A DNA stretch of 64,000 nt from Oidiodendron maius Zn (Eukaryota > Ascomycota > Leotiomycetes > Myxotrichaceae). Every line of letters starts with the position of its first letter. The stretch's first letter is position 1. Shown here in pieces: positions 24,181-34,699 of this stretch. The DNA lies in NCBI GenBank assembly GCA_000827325.1, contig KN832873.1, positions 3,037 to 67,036 of the forward strand, written 5' to 3'. The position numbers were made by a program, and so were the translations under genes. Below the pieces are notes generated by a model. The model was given only the letters and a program-made list of their open reading frames with translations, was not told the DNA's origin and did not search any database.

Positions 24181-25925
24181 TTATTCTTATATAATAGCTT
24201 AGAAAGAATAGAGATCTGGATCCTTAAGATAAGGTATAGTACTAGATATAAGGTATATTCAACTATTAACCAAGATAACTAAAAGAATAAGTTAAGGAGT
24301 AAAGGAGAGAATAAGAGTAAAGCTCCTTATATATAAAAGAGGCTTATTAGATAACCTATAGAAGTATAATTACTACTATACTAGTAAATCGCTAGCTAAT
24401 CTAGCTAGGTTCATTATACTAAAAGCCTTATAACTAGAGTCTATCTAAACTATAAGTAAGTAAAGGGTATCTTCTTTAGTTAAGTTAGGTATAAGTAATA
24501 TAGTCTATATATATTAATATAGGCTATATCAATTAGCTAGTAAAATAAAGGCTACTAGTTGTATAAGATAGCTTTATAAGTCTTATAAGACTCTCTATAT
24601 TAATTAGCTAGATTAACTCCTCCTATATAGTGATTATAATCATTAATAAAGCTAGGAATAAGAAGCTCTTTAATTGATTCCTTCTTAAATATAGTCTATA
24701 CAATATAGTTATTAGTAGAAGTCTTAGAAGGATACTTCCTAACCTTAGTCCTAAGGTCTTGAACCTTATAAACTATATAAACATTAGTTAGTATAAGGAC
24801 TATATTATTATCCTGTTATATTAAACAAAGGGTATTATTAACAACCTTAGCTAGAAGGGTATTCTAAGGAAGCTTCTTTATATAATACTCTTTAATTTCC
24901 TTTAGCTCTAAAGGGAACTCCTTATATAGTCTAGTTATTCTAATAGTACTAAATTTACAGGCTTTTAGCTCTATAAATAAAAGGATAGAGGTAAAGTAGT
25001 TATCTATATATATTATAAGGTAATACCAAGATAAAGAAAGGGCTAGATTCTTAACTAGATAGCCTATCTTAGTAAGATTAGATTATAATAAGATCTCTTA
25101 TAATCCCTTTTCTTAAGAGCTTTAAATAAAGTTATATAAGTAACTATAATTAGTTAACCTATATATCTTATATCCCTTAATAATAGACTTCTTTAGCATT
25201 TTATATATATGTAGAGACTTAGTATAATTAGTAAGGGTTTATTAATTAAGGGTATTTCAGGGCTTACTTACCTTCTAGAACACTATACTATTATTTTATC
25301 AATATTAACCTTAGAAGAAGGGGTATAATATTGCTGAGAGGAGGCTTAAATACTAGAAGCTAAGGGCTCTAGCTTATACTACCACCTTTTATTAGTAGGT
25401 AAGTTATAGCTAGCTCTTTGGTTACTCTTAGAATAAGATATATAATAGTATCTCTTAATTTGCTTATAATACTATAAGGATATATAATATAGAAGGGTAT
25501 ATAAAGGCCCCTTATCTTTGTCTATATTCCAGTATATAGTTAGACAAGGTTCTTTATATATCCCTATATATATAAGAGCACCAATAAAGATATATAACTC
25601 TTCTACTATTAGAGTATCCTACTTATAGACCCTCTTCTCTATTATATATAACCTCTATATAGCTATATATTGATTTATATTCTTAGTAATAGTCTTAATA
25701 AGCTTAGGTATAAAGAATAGAGTAAAATAGTCAAAGGGATATAAGCTAGATAAGAAGGTAAGTAGTAAGAGAGCTTGTATATCCTTATAAGCCTCTATAT
25801 TAACTGGCTTAAATATAACCTGATTAATAGGTTTAAACTCGGCTAGTATATCCTTAAGAGACCTGGCTTTACTAGAAGCAGTAGCCTTAGAGTCTATATT
25901 ATATTCAGTAAGCTAGTAGGTAGGT
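24180..25925 (-). pseudogene. PiggyBac-like DNA transposase (DDE_Tnp_1_7 type), RIP-decayed
   Basis: Read on the minus strand, the order of a PiggyBac-family transposase is recognisable. An N-terminal segment near 25.5-25.9 kb has a long open stretch ending in an LFF-like and ETN-like block. Next comes the SIDEMM-like first catalytic region near 25.3 kb, then YIDNYFTS, the second catalytic aspartate, at about 24990-25020. The GGVDLAD-like third region near 24.63 kb reads GGVNLAN, so the catalytic Asp is replaced by Asn as G-to-A RIP would do. Several codons are now stops. These enzymes cut and paste at TTAA; I could not define the element's inverted repeats. It is a dead copy. Family call from motif order, fairly sure. 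Confidence 0.65.
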
Positions 25926-26300
25926 AAGTATACAGGTAGGTAATCGGTAAGTAAGCAGGTAGGTAGTCAGTAAGTAAGCAGGTAGGTAGTCGGTAAGTAA
26001 GCAGGTAGGTGGTAAGGAGGTAGGTAGTCGGTAAGTAAGTAGGTAGGTGGTAAGGAGGTAGGTAGTTGGTAAGTAAGTAGGTAGGTAGGTAGGGTAGTTG
26101 GTAGGGTAGTCAGTTCAGGTGGTTTGAGTGGTTTAGGTGGTTCAGGTGTGTAGTTCGTGTGTATGAGGTCAGGTGATCGAATCAGGTGACTAGTCAGTAG
26201 TCGGTTCAGTAGTCAGTTCAGTGGCAGTTGATTAAAGTGGTGGATTAAAGTGGTGGATACAGGTGATTCAGGTGATTTAACTAAGAGAGTATTCAGGTGG
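25915..26300. repeat. C-poor GGTA and CAGGT repeat tract
   Basis: 25915-26115 is built of GTAAGTAAGCAGGTAGGTAGTC-like units of about 23 and 35 bp, themselves made of GGTA and GTAA steps. 26116-26300 continues with CAGGTG and GGTTCAG-like words. The plus strand is almost without C in the first half. It marks the sharp edge between the RIP-mutated transposon island and normal-composition DNA. Confidence 0.85.
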
Positions 26301-26751
26301 CTGGATCGCGAAAAAAAAGGATGTAAATAGCCTAATCGGGACTAGTGCTTATGTAATAGCGTGCTCTGAAGACAAGAGCCAATCACTGTATAGGGGGCTG
26401 CTAAGCGAAGGTCTAGCGTGCCAGACGAGGGGATAGAATTAGTGAGTGGTCACTATAAATTTAGTGGGTGGTCACTGTAATTTTGAAAGATGACTAATAT
26501 TTGTACCCTAAAGTTCAAAAGAGGTAGGTGATCGGCGTGGTGCGAATATAAGGCGCTAAAAGGACGCTAAGGGGTGCGAATGTAATGCGAGCCGTAATGC
26601 GAGCCCCTCTTCCCCCACATCCAGAATCTCCAGCACACCCTTAACTTTCTCGAACCGCTAGCTATTAATCCACTCTACCTACTCCACAAAACCAAGCAAA
26701 CGAACTCTATCGACTTTAGAGTTACGAGAACCATTAACAACAACCGAAACC
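26301..26751. other. Upstream region of the ankyrin gene with short direct repeats
   Basis: Two near copies of AGTGAGTGGTCACTATAA lie in tandem at about 26440-26482, each holding an AGTGA/TCACT inverted pair. Two copies of GTAATGCGAGCC lie at about 26581-26605. These may be a transposon terminus or promoter elements. There is no clear TATA box. A pyrimidine-rich stretch precedes the start codon. Confidence 0.35.
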
Positions 26752-29460
26752 ATGACAGAAATATATCCCATACATTGCGCCATTAGACTTAAAGACCTCA
26801 AAACTTTGGATGAAGTATTAGGGAGGCCAACGACTGGTAACATTCACCAGCGTGACAGACTGGGAAATACGCCTCTTCACATTGCAGCTGACTCTGGCGA
26901 CGTAAATCTGATCCAGACTATTCTGGACCATGGAGCTCATCCGTTGGCCCGAAATATTGCTCGGCAGACAGCCCTTCACGTTGCGACTCGTGCAAATGTT
27001 GTCGAAGCTGTCCAGCTGCTTCTAGACTATGGATCCGACCCCTTAGTGGACACCGATGATGAAAATGCAGTTAGCTGCCTACAAATCGCTGCTGAGATTG
27101 GAAGTGCAGAACTCGTCGGGATATTCCTGGGTATCGAAGGCGATTTTGGGAAACACTACTTATGGAAGTCGTTGCAACAGGCAATATTGAATCTTCATAT
27201 GGCGGTAGTATCGGAATTCGAACGTCACGGCCTAAGCATAAGATCTTGGGCATGTCATGCGAGCCAAAATGGAATGGGATTTCTTCACTCTGCAGCGTCC
27301 AACGACAGGCTCCTTGATGCGGTCAAATACCTACTCAAGGAAGGCATCCCGCCTGATAGTAGAGATGGTAATGGGGCTACTCCACTTCATCATGCCGCCC
27401 AAAAAGGTTCTTTTGCAATTCTGAAAGAACTGTTGACAGCAGGGGCCACTGTTGATGTTCGCGACACCACTACTGGGGGTACTCCGTTGTTCGGGGCAGT
27501 ACAAGGGCAGAACATTGACTGTGTGACTCATCTCCTAGAAGCCGGTGCGGATGCAAATTCAATTATTTGTCTAGGCAATAAAACCAGGACCTTACTTCAT
27601 ATTGCGGCCCAATTTAAGTCTGCAGAAGTCGTAGACCTTCTCCTCAGGCACGGGGCAAACCCAAATGCGCTGGATGAAAATGGTGGCCGACCCGCAAATT
27701 GGGCCGCTAAAAGTGGCAATGTTGATATTCTCGAGCAACTAAAAGCTGCCGGAGGGGACATTCTCGCTGCTGACCACAGAATGTCAACTCCTCTCATTGC
27801 CGCTTCTCTGGAAGGCAAAATTGACGCTGTACAGCTTCTCGTCGAGGAAGGAGCGCCGTTGAATGCCCAGAGGCTGGACGGTACTACACCGCTTACTGCA
27901 GCTATTCAAGCACAACACACTGCCATTGTCAAGTTATTGTTGAAAAATGGGGCTTTGGTCGACGGAAGAACGGTTCAGACAGGTTGTGCAAATTGGAACG
28001 AAGATATTTTCCCATTGATCATATCACATGCGCCATCACCAGATTATTATCAAAAAGATTCGATTGCACTTTATCACACTGATATTGCCATATCATGTAG
28101 TAACTATAAGATGGCTCGAGAATTTATTTTAGCCGGAGTGCCGTCAGAGAGGCTCGACCAAACAGCAAGGGATAAGCTGCTGCTTTTGGCTTGCGCAGAG
28201 GGAGATCTCGCGCTAGCTCAAAGTACCTTGAACAGTGGTGTAAATTTCAAGACATGCAAGGTGGAATCCCAAATGACACCAACACACATAGCTGCAGAAT
28301 CCGGAAATATCGAATTATTCAACCTTCTTATTGATTCTGGTTTTTCGATTCACACTGAAACGCAGTATGGCCAAACTGTCCTTCACATAGCTGCATATAG
28401 TGGTCACCCTGGGATCATAAGATTACTACGAGGTGTTTTAAGTCCAAGGGTTAAAGATCGAAAGGGAGCAGCGCCGATACACTTGGCAGCAGAAAGAGGC
28501 CATGCTGAAGCAGTCAGAGAGTTGCTTCTCATGAAAAGTCCCATTGACCCGATTAACAACGCGGGTGAAACTCCTCTCCACTGTGCCTGCGAAAGCGGGC
28601 ACTTAGAAATTGTGCAGCTTCTCTTGCAAGTTGGGGCCAATCCTTCACGCCTTGATCAGCAAGGAAAAACTGCTCTGCATCATGCAGTCTCTAACGATCA
28701 TCTTGACGTGGTTGATTTTCTCCTTTCCAAGAGTCATGATGACATCGACTCTCAAACCTTTGGCGGCTTCACAACCTTGGCCATTGCAAAGTCACCAGAG
28801 GTCACTGAGCTGCTTTTAAAGCATGGCGCAGCGTTCAGCGAGAGTAACGTACTTGGTTTCAGTGACTTGGAAGTAGCAGCAGCACAACAAAATGTTACTC
28901 TGTTGAATACACTTCTGCAATCAGGCCGAGAGTTAGACAACTCCAGAAGTTTTGTGCAGGTATGTATACTTGCCTGCCAGGCACCCGAGCCGAAGGTATT
29001 CGACTTTCTCGTGGAAAAATACCCTTCGGCTGTGGAATCCTTAGACCAACATTCCATTGTACGAATGCTTTCAGAATGTGTATTGTTACCCGATGAACAA
29101 CGACTATCAACTTTGTTGAACCTATTAGTAGTTCGAAAGAAACGGATATCGCAGGGCCTTGCTCTGCGGCTTTTGCTTATAGCATGCAAGTCATCGTTCA
29201 TTGAGACGGTCCGAATACTATCAGGAGCCATGCAGTTAGAAAACGGTATCATGCATGGATGGACGCCGCTACTAGTTGCTTGCCAGAAACAGAATCAAAT
29301 TGTGGTCGAGAGTCTCTTGGAATCAGGAGCTGACCCGGAGGTCTCTTATCCAACGACAGGATTGAGCGTATTAGAAACCTCCTCAAATCAAGGATGCAAT
29401 AAGATTATGCACTCATTAAAAGACTATATTCTATATAAACAATGGAAGCTTCAAGCTTAA
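26752..29460 (+). CDS. Ankyrin-repeat protein, 902 residues
   Basis: A single uninterrupted frame made almost wholly of ankyrin repeats, about 18-20 by eye. They begin near residue 39 (NTPLHIAADSGD) and run through copies such as ATPLHHAAQKG (about 208), RTLLHIAAQFK (about 280) and ETPLHCACESG (about 610). The last clear repeat, WTPLLVACQ, is near residue 836. Residues 410-480 are a degenerate break between two repeat blocks. I see no NACHT, F-box, kinase or membrane segment, so this is a scaffold of unknown partner, probably cytosolic or nuclear. The ATG at 26752 has a good context (CAACCGAAACCATG) and is the first in frame. The gene has normal composition and no RIP-type stops although it abuts the RIP island. 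Such proteins are abundant and variable in filamentous fungi. Function unknown. Confidence 0.93.
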   Translation: MTEIYPIHCAIRLKDLKTLDEVLGRPTTGNIHQRDRLGNTPLHIAADSGDVNLIQTILDHGAHPLARNIARQTALHVATRANVVEAVQLLLDYGSDPLVDTDDENAVSCLQIAAEIGSAELVGIFLGIEGDFGKHYLWKSLQQAILNLHMAVVSEFERHGLSIRSWACHASQNGMGFLHSAASNDRLLDAVKYLLKEGIPPDSRDGNGATPLHHAAQKGSFAILKELLTAGATVDVRDTTTGGTPLFGAVQGQNIDCVTHLLEAGADANSIICLGNKTRTLLHIAAQFKSAEVVDLLLRHGANPNALDENGGRPANWAAKSGNVDILEQLKAAGGDILAADHRMSTPLIAASLEGKIDAVQLLVEEGAPLNAQRLDGTTPLTAAIQAQHTAIVKLLLKNGALVDGRTVQTGCANWNEDIFPLIISHAPSPDYYQKDSIALYHTDIAISCSNYKMAREFILAGVPSERLDQTARDKLLLLACAEGDLALAQSTLNSGVNFKTCKVESQMTPTHIAAESGNIELFNLLIDSGFSIHTETQYGQTVLHIAAYSGHPGIIRLLRGVLSPRVKDRKGAAPIHLAAERGHAEAVRELLLMKSPIDPINNAGETPLHCACESGHLEIVQLLLQVGANPSRLDQQGKTALHHAVSNDHLDVVDFLLSKSHDDIDSQTFGGFTTLAIAKSPEVTELLLKHGAAFSESNVLGFSDLEVAAAQQNVTLLNTLLQSGRELDNSRSFVQVCILACQAPEPKVFDFLVEKYPSAVESLDQHSIVRMLSECVLLPDEQRLSTLLNLLVVRKKRISQGLALRLLLIACKSSFIETVRILSGAMQLENGIMHGWTPLLVACQKQNQIVVESLLESGADPEVSYPTTGLSVLETSSNQGCNKIMHSLKDYILYKQWKLQA

Positions 29461-30039
29461 TCGAGAGCTACTTCAAGAAGTAAAAATAAGATAAAGATAA
29501 TATTATTAAATAGTTAATAAATATCTATTAAAAGATATTACTTTTGCGATTTTGAACTATACCCTGAAATCGTCCTAGCACCTCATTATAAAATCATATA
29601 ACCTAGATATTCGAAACCAGTGACCCTGATTACACTACCCTTCAAGCCACCAGTGTCCATATAGTGGTATGGTGGCTCCAATGGTGGTCGCCAGTGGCTG
29701 CGCGGTTCTAGAGCAGAGCGCGCATCACCCGCTAGCAGGCACGAGTACGCACGCGACAAGCTAGCGAACTAGTAGCGAGGAAGGGTTAAGGGGATCCAGG
29801 GTAGCTATAAGGACCTTTTGAGACACTTTAAAGACTACATAATACCCGGGAAGGAGGAGGGGTTTGTGGCTGTATTGAGGGTTTAGTCTAGCCTTTAAGA
29901 GATAGATATGCACCTGACAGGATTAAACCCTTTAATAAAGAATATTGCCCAAATTAAAGACTAGGAAAATAGGAAAGAAATAAGTAAGTAAAGTATAATA
30001 TTAGAAATTTTAAAGTAAAAAGGAGTAAAGTACGTATTA
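29461..30039. other. Gene-free, partly AT-rich spacer after the ankyrin gene
   Basis: 29461-29560 is AT-rich and includes the likely 3' UTR. 29640-29830 is GC-rich with CCAGTG/GGTGG repeats and may be transposon debris. 29930-30060 is AT-rich again. No coding signal recognised. Confidence 0.4.
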
Positions 30040-30310
30040 CTAAAAATTTATATTATAAAATTGCCTTTATAGCTACCATTATTGTATAAGCAAGGCGAAT
30101 CGGATCGGGTCAACTTATACGGGATAGTTGAACGTGAAAGATATTCAGACGTTCGGGCTCGTGCATTTGGGCTTGCGCTAACGGGCCGTTGCGGCGCACA
30201 ATATAAGTAGTGAGGTTCTACCAACCTAGACAATACAACAACGAATTCAACCAACTGTTTTGACCCCATATTGCATATGCAGTATCACCGAAGTGATACA
30301 AACAATTATA
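30040..30310. other. Possible LTR end or other transposon terminus
   Basis: Contains a perfect hairpin at 30282-30299 (GTATCAC, loop CGAA, GTGATAC) next to the palindrome GCATATGC at 30273-30280, followed by ACAAACA. AT-rich DNA lies on both sides. This resembles the end of a solo LTR, but I found neither its partner end nor a target duplication. Confidence 0.25.
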
Positions 30311-31440
30311 AACAGTAAGGAGATATTATAGAATAATATAGCTAAAACCTTTATAATGTATATATAAGCAAATATAGGATCTAAAATTAATTCTAGAGGA
30401 ATCTTGATTATAAGGGAGCCAAACTAGAATCTAGGTATAGAGATAGGGAAAGTATAACCAGGCTATAAGAGAGCCAAGATAAGCCCCCTTGAGTACTAAA
30501 ATAGCATGTTATATGCCGACTCTGCCGCTTTCCGCTATTGTTTTACTCACCCTCGCTTCACCTAATGGCACAGAACAAAAGAGTAAGCTCACTCGTGGTA
30601 GTTAACGAAAGATGTCGATGACTAAAAATTTGCTCCATAGATCATGACTCCAACTCGAACGCTAGCAATCAAGCAGGGAGTGGTTAATGTCTTTCTTATG
30701 CTTGGAATGGAATGATATGAAGAGAAAACAGGCTTTGTCTTGTTGAGGGGTATAAGGTGGCTCAGCTGTAGGGATAGCAAAGATAGTGAATCAAATTTCC
30801 ACTTATTGGATTCGAAGATGGAATTATAATCTATAGCTGTACCGGTATACTACAGGTATATTCTCCTGTATTTAGCTGCATAATGTAGCCACGAAACGAT
30901 CTTGGAGTGTCCAATAAGTCAATACGTAATGCTAAGATCGTCTGCCGCTTCTCGACCAGGTGATGTAGGGATGACTTCCTGTCGGCTGTGTCCGTTGTTA
31001 CCTGCTAGGGAGGTTAGCGATATATAAGGTGATAGGTAGACAAGCCTAGATCGCTGGAGAGCATCCATTATACTGCTGTATAGTGAATCAACACTTGACC
31101 AACATTTCTTGTAATTCCTGCCCCTAGAAGCGTGCTTCTTTTGCCTTATCTGCATGATAAGCTCCGGAAGAACCCTGTATAATGCTGTGCTCTATAGGTC
31201 GTCGAGTGATTGCAGAGGTCAAGCTTCCGTTCTTGATATTCTTCCTGTCGTTGGCCTGCCTGGAACTATTAAGGGGGGTCGATAAGCATATAAGTATAGC
31301 AATTCTCAGGAGGTCTGACAATCTCCTTATGTCTGACTAGTTAAGTCCTACTTCTAGTATAACTTGATTTTATTTCCAAACCATCGATATATTCACGTTG
31401 ATTATAGTACCTATATAGTATACTGATACAGACGAAAGTA
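30311..31440. other. Gene-free region, probably decayed transposon DNA
   Basis: 30311-30480 is AT-rich and RIP-like. 30900-31320 has more even composition and only short overlapping frames. No domain, RNA gene or convincing repeat structure was recognised. Confidence 0.35.
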
Positions 31441-31760
31441 AAATATTTGATCCCGACCCTTACTTTCAGTCGTTTAGCAAGGAACCTAAAGAAGAAGTAC
31501 CGTTAACTAACGGGGATGCATCCATTACAGAAGATAGTGCAGAGCAGACAGATACGGAAGTGTTATCTAAGTATGATTTGCCGAGAGCCGACGTTTCAGG
31601 TTCTTGGGAAGTGTATAATGGTGGCAGTAGAGAGACGGAAGGAGAATCGTCCAGTAAAGTCACTAGCTGTACTGTTCAAGGAATACCGCTGATTGAGAAG
31701 TATCGTATTAGATTAACTATAGCTTGGGCATTTATTGAAGTATCAAGGAGGATGTATTAA
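31441..31760 (+). pseudogene. Unrecognised coding remnant, acidic and serine-rich
   Basis: One plus-strand frame is open from about 31452 to the stop at 31758-31760 and encodes an acidic, Ser/Glu-rich segment (KEPKEEVPLTNGDAS, then SGSWEVYNGG). There is no ATG at its start, so it looks like an internal or 3' exon of a broken gene. The composition resembles the disordered tails next to the BCS1-like pseudogene 1 kb downstream, but I see no clear homology. Confidence 0.3.
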
Positions 31761-32600
31761 GCTCTAGTAAAGAGCTGGTTTGATCCTGAATAGGGCCGTG
31801 GATAGGTGATGTCAGTGCTTTGAATAGCCTCCAAATACACGACTGGACTATTTGGATTCAAAATTCTACCTGCTTTGCCCTTAGCTATATGGTACCTGTT
31901 CTTAGTTAATAGATTATACTTGAGATAATATCTAGGTCGTCTAGACCGCGGCCAAAAGCTTGAGCCCGTTTATCAATCCACCTGATGTCACAAATTGAAT
32001 TGTAGTATAAGCGCGATTGAGAAACGGAGCCGAATCTGGTTGGTAACTCCGTTCAAGGAAGCAGTATTCAAGGTATAGGGATACCAAATATCCATATCGC
32101 CGGGCTAGTTTCGCCACGGCTGCATGGTGGATTGACCCTCCCCCTCTATCTCTTCCTATACCCCCATACTACCATCTAGTGTATGCTTCACTTCCACGTC
32201 GTCTATATGATTCACCTGCAGCATCCCCGGAACCACACTGATTATCAACCGCCATTGCATGAGCTGCAACCATGGGCCAGCTGAACAAAGGATCCACCCC
32301 TTACCCCCACTGCTCTGATGTTGGTCTGCCAAGGAGGCTTAGATGCTCACTGAGGTGTGGAGGGACATATAAGGGTGCACCTTGCCCCAGATGTCCGGTC
32401 ATCGTCTCCTCTGTATTGTCCAGCTCATCAAGCAACCTCAAGCTTCCCTCCTGATATTCTATCTTCACGATAAAATCCATCTCTTGATACCTACATCAAC
32501 CTTTACCAAAGGATACACCCACTCCTACAGTATATATTGCCTTCCTCTTCACCTATAACACTTCTTACAATACTTCCCACAATAGTAACCTATAATGAGA
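31761..32600. other. Spacer upstream of the BCS1-like pseudogene
   Basis: Mixed composition; a C/T-rich stretch at 32130-32260 resembles a fungal promoter. Small frames here, including the one at 32272-32454, have no recognised content. Confidence 0.3.
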
Positions 32601-34187
32601 CTTGTTCTCTGCCTAGTCAACAAGTCCTATTGAACCCGATCTCTATTGTAGACATCTTCTTCCCTAGCCTTACCAACATCTCTGCAGCTTTTCAACAGCT
32701 TTAAACTAGTAATACAAATGGCTATATTCGAATACTCTGCATCTGTAGGCTTATCGTGTTCTTGGGCAAATATGCCTACAAGTTTATAGATGAATTTATA
32801 GAGAATCATTTTAGTTTGTTGCTCCCCGGATCACTGGTGACATTTTCTGATCGTTAACAGCTTCTGTAGTCTATGTTTCTTATTCCAATGAAGCATACAA
32901 TATGCTTGTCACCTGGGTATCGTATCAGCTATTTGCTTACAAGGCAGCTTCCTCTCTTGCTAGCGTAGGCGGAAGAAGAGGGGTCTTTACTAACGGTCAT
33001 GTAGATAGGAGTCCAAAAAAAGCTCTTTAGTATTTGCCTTAGAATAGAAGCTTCCTTTTCTGGTACAAAAACCACTTGTTTACCTTTCGGAGTATACAGA
33101 CTGAGAATCGCTTCTTCCTAAGAGAAGAAATCTCTGTCTCCTGTATAGGCAGGTCTTTAAAGGCTCTGAAAGACCTGTTCAGCAAGTGTTGAACTATGTA
33201 CCTGGATATTATAAAAAATAAGACTTCTATCTTTAAGCACTATAATAGCGACTGGAAAAAGACAAAGGCAGTAGATATTAGACAGCTTGATACCGTTATC
33301 CTTAACAATAAGAGGAAGATGGCGCTGCTAGACGATGTCAAGTCCTTCCTTGACTTACAAGCATGGTATTCTGTATGTAGTATCCCCTACCGAAGAGGAT
33401 ACCTTTTGTATAGACCGCCCGGGACTGGAAAGTTCAGTCTGAGTTTGTTAATTGCTGGCCAATGTGATCTGGATATCTATATCCTTAGCCTTTCTAGCGT
33501 GGATGATGACTCGTTAGGAGAGCTATTCACTGAACTACCCGCACGATGTGTTATCCTTCTCGAAGATATTGACACGGTCAATACAACACATTCTTGACAG
33601 TGCAGAACGGTAAGCACAAAAGATACGATAAGCCCTTTAAAAGAAAAATCTAGAGGAAAAGTGTCCCTGTCTGCGCTTCTGAACGCTATCGATGGTGTCG
33701 GTTTACAGGAAGGACGGATATTGTTATAACGACAAATCATGTAGACCATCTGGATGCAGCTTTGATCCGACCGGGCCGAGTGGACTTGAAACTTGAGCTT
33801 GGGCTAACTAACCAGGATATCAACACTCGTCTCTTCCTTGCCATCTTTCGGCGTGATGTCCCGGGCAACAAAGGGAAAGTAGAAGAAGAAACGGCGCTAA
33901 AGCAGCTGGCGGCAAACTTTGCCGGCAAGGTTCCGCAGTATGAATTCAGCCCGGCTGAGATTCAGTCGTTCTTGTTGGGATATAGGGAGTCACCTCACAC
34001 GGCAGTGCAGAGCGTGGAGGAATGGATAGTCAGAGCCCGGGAGGAAAAAATGCATATGACGAGAGCAGTTTCTTTGGTGTCGGAAGGCTTCCGCAGCAAC
34101 ACTGACTCCACTCTACCGATAGGCCCACCGCATCGTCTGCGATCACACAAGACAGTGTGCAGGCTGCAGATATGGCAAGTGCTATAG
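32600..34187 (+). pseudogene. BCS1-like AAA ATPase, decayed
   Basis: Fragments in several plus frames keep the BCS1 order. A membrane-anchor region lies at about 32630-32820. The BCS1 N-domain runs about 32880-33290 (EAYNMLVTWVSYQ; later ISVSCIGRS). Walker A near 33413 reads RPPGTGKFS where GPPGTGKSS is expected. Walker B is LLEDID near 33560. The sensor region is LLNAIDG near 33680, followed by ITTNH and LIRPGRVD near 33730-33785. BCS1 proper is a mitochondrial inner-membrane chaperone for complex III assembly; fungi carry many paralogues of unknown role. In-frame stops sit at 33028 and 33040 (TAG), and at 33190 and 33595 (TGA). A one-base shift lies near 33725 between LNAIDG and ITTNH. Most changes are C-to-T or G-to-A, as RIP would make. 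Almost certainly dead. Confidence 0.85.
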
Positions 34188-34681
34188 CCACCGTGGAGAC
34201 GCCCATTATAACCACGGAGTCCCATTGTTGTTCTTGCCAGGTTCTTGAAGACATCAAAAGGATCTACCAGGGGGAGGAAAGGCCTTCGGTAAGCTTTCCA
34301 TTTGCTTCTGGAAGGAGAGACTGTGCTGACCATGTCCAGGTCGAGCAGAGCCTGTTCCTTCACTATCTTTCTGAAGAGGCTTGTCGGCGCGCTCACGCCG
34401 ATCTAGCCCATTCGACCCTTGGACTTCTTAATCTGTTGCTAGACTTCGTCAAGAAAGTCTACACATCTAGTGCCGAATGCCATTCCACACAGCCAGCTGC
34501 ACCTCCGGGCAGTCCCAACCTGACATTAGCCATCGCAGATAATGAATTCTTACCGCTCGCACAGCCTAAGTTAAACCATATGGCAAAGCACCTCTCAGCT
34601 GCGGCTGGTGAATCAAAGAATGGCAAATCTATGGCGCAGGACCAGTACGTCTCCAGCTATTCGCCGGCCATAGTTAGCTAA
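34100..34681 (+). pseudogene. Open segment of unknown function after the BCS1-like remnant
   Basis: An open plus frame of about 190 codons, best read from about 34100 and containing the ATG at 34172. It overlaps the last codons of the BCS1-like remnant in another frame. It holds a small Cys cluster (HCCSCQ), a helical middle (LGLLNLLLDFVKKVY) and a Pro/Ser tail with QPAAPPGSP and EFLPLA. That tail resembles the tail of the next open segment. It could be a frameshifted extension of the BCS1-like protein or a separate broken gene. Function unknown. Confidence 0.35.
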
Positions 34682-34699
34682 CATTTTAAAGTGAGAACG

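Noticed and set aside
28752-29252. 166-codon minus-strand frame inside the ankyrin gene
   Set aside because: A shadow of the strongly supported plus-strand ankyrin frame.
29590-29660. tRNA-like look on the minus strand (TGGCTTGAAGGG with GGTTTCGAA)
   Set aside because: A- and B-box words are imperfect and I could not fold a cloverleaf; at most a SINE trace.
30908-31320. Possible 413-bp solo LTR with TGTC...GACA ends
   Set aside because: The flanking five bases (TGGAG and ATCTC) do not form a target duplication, and no partner copy is in the window.
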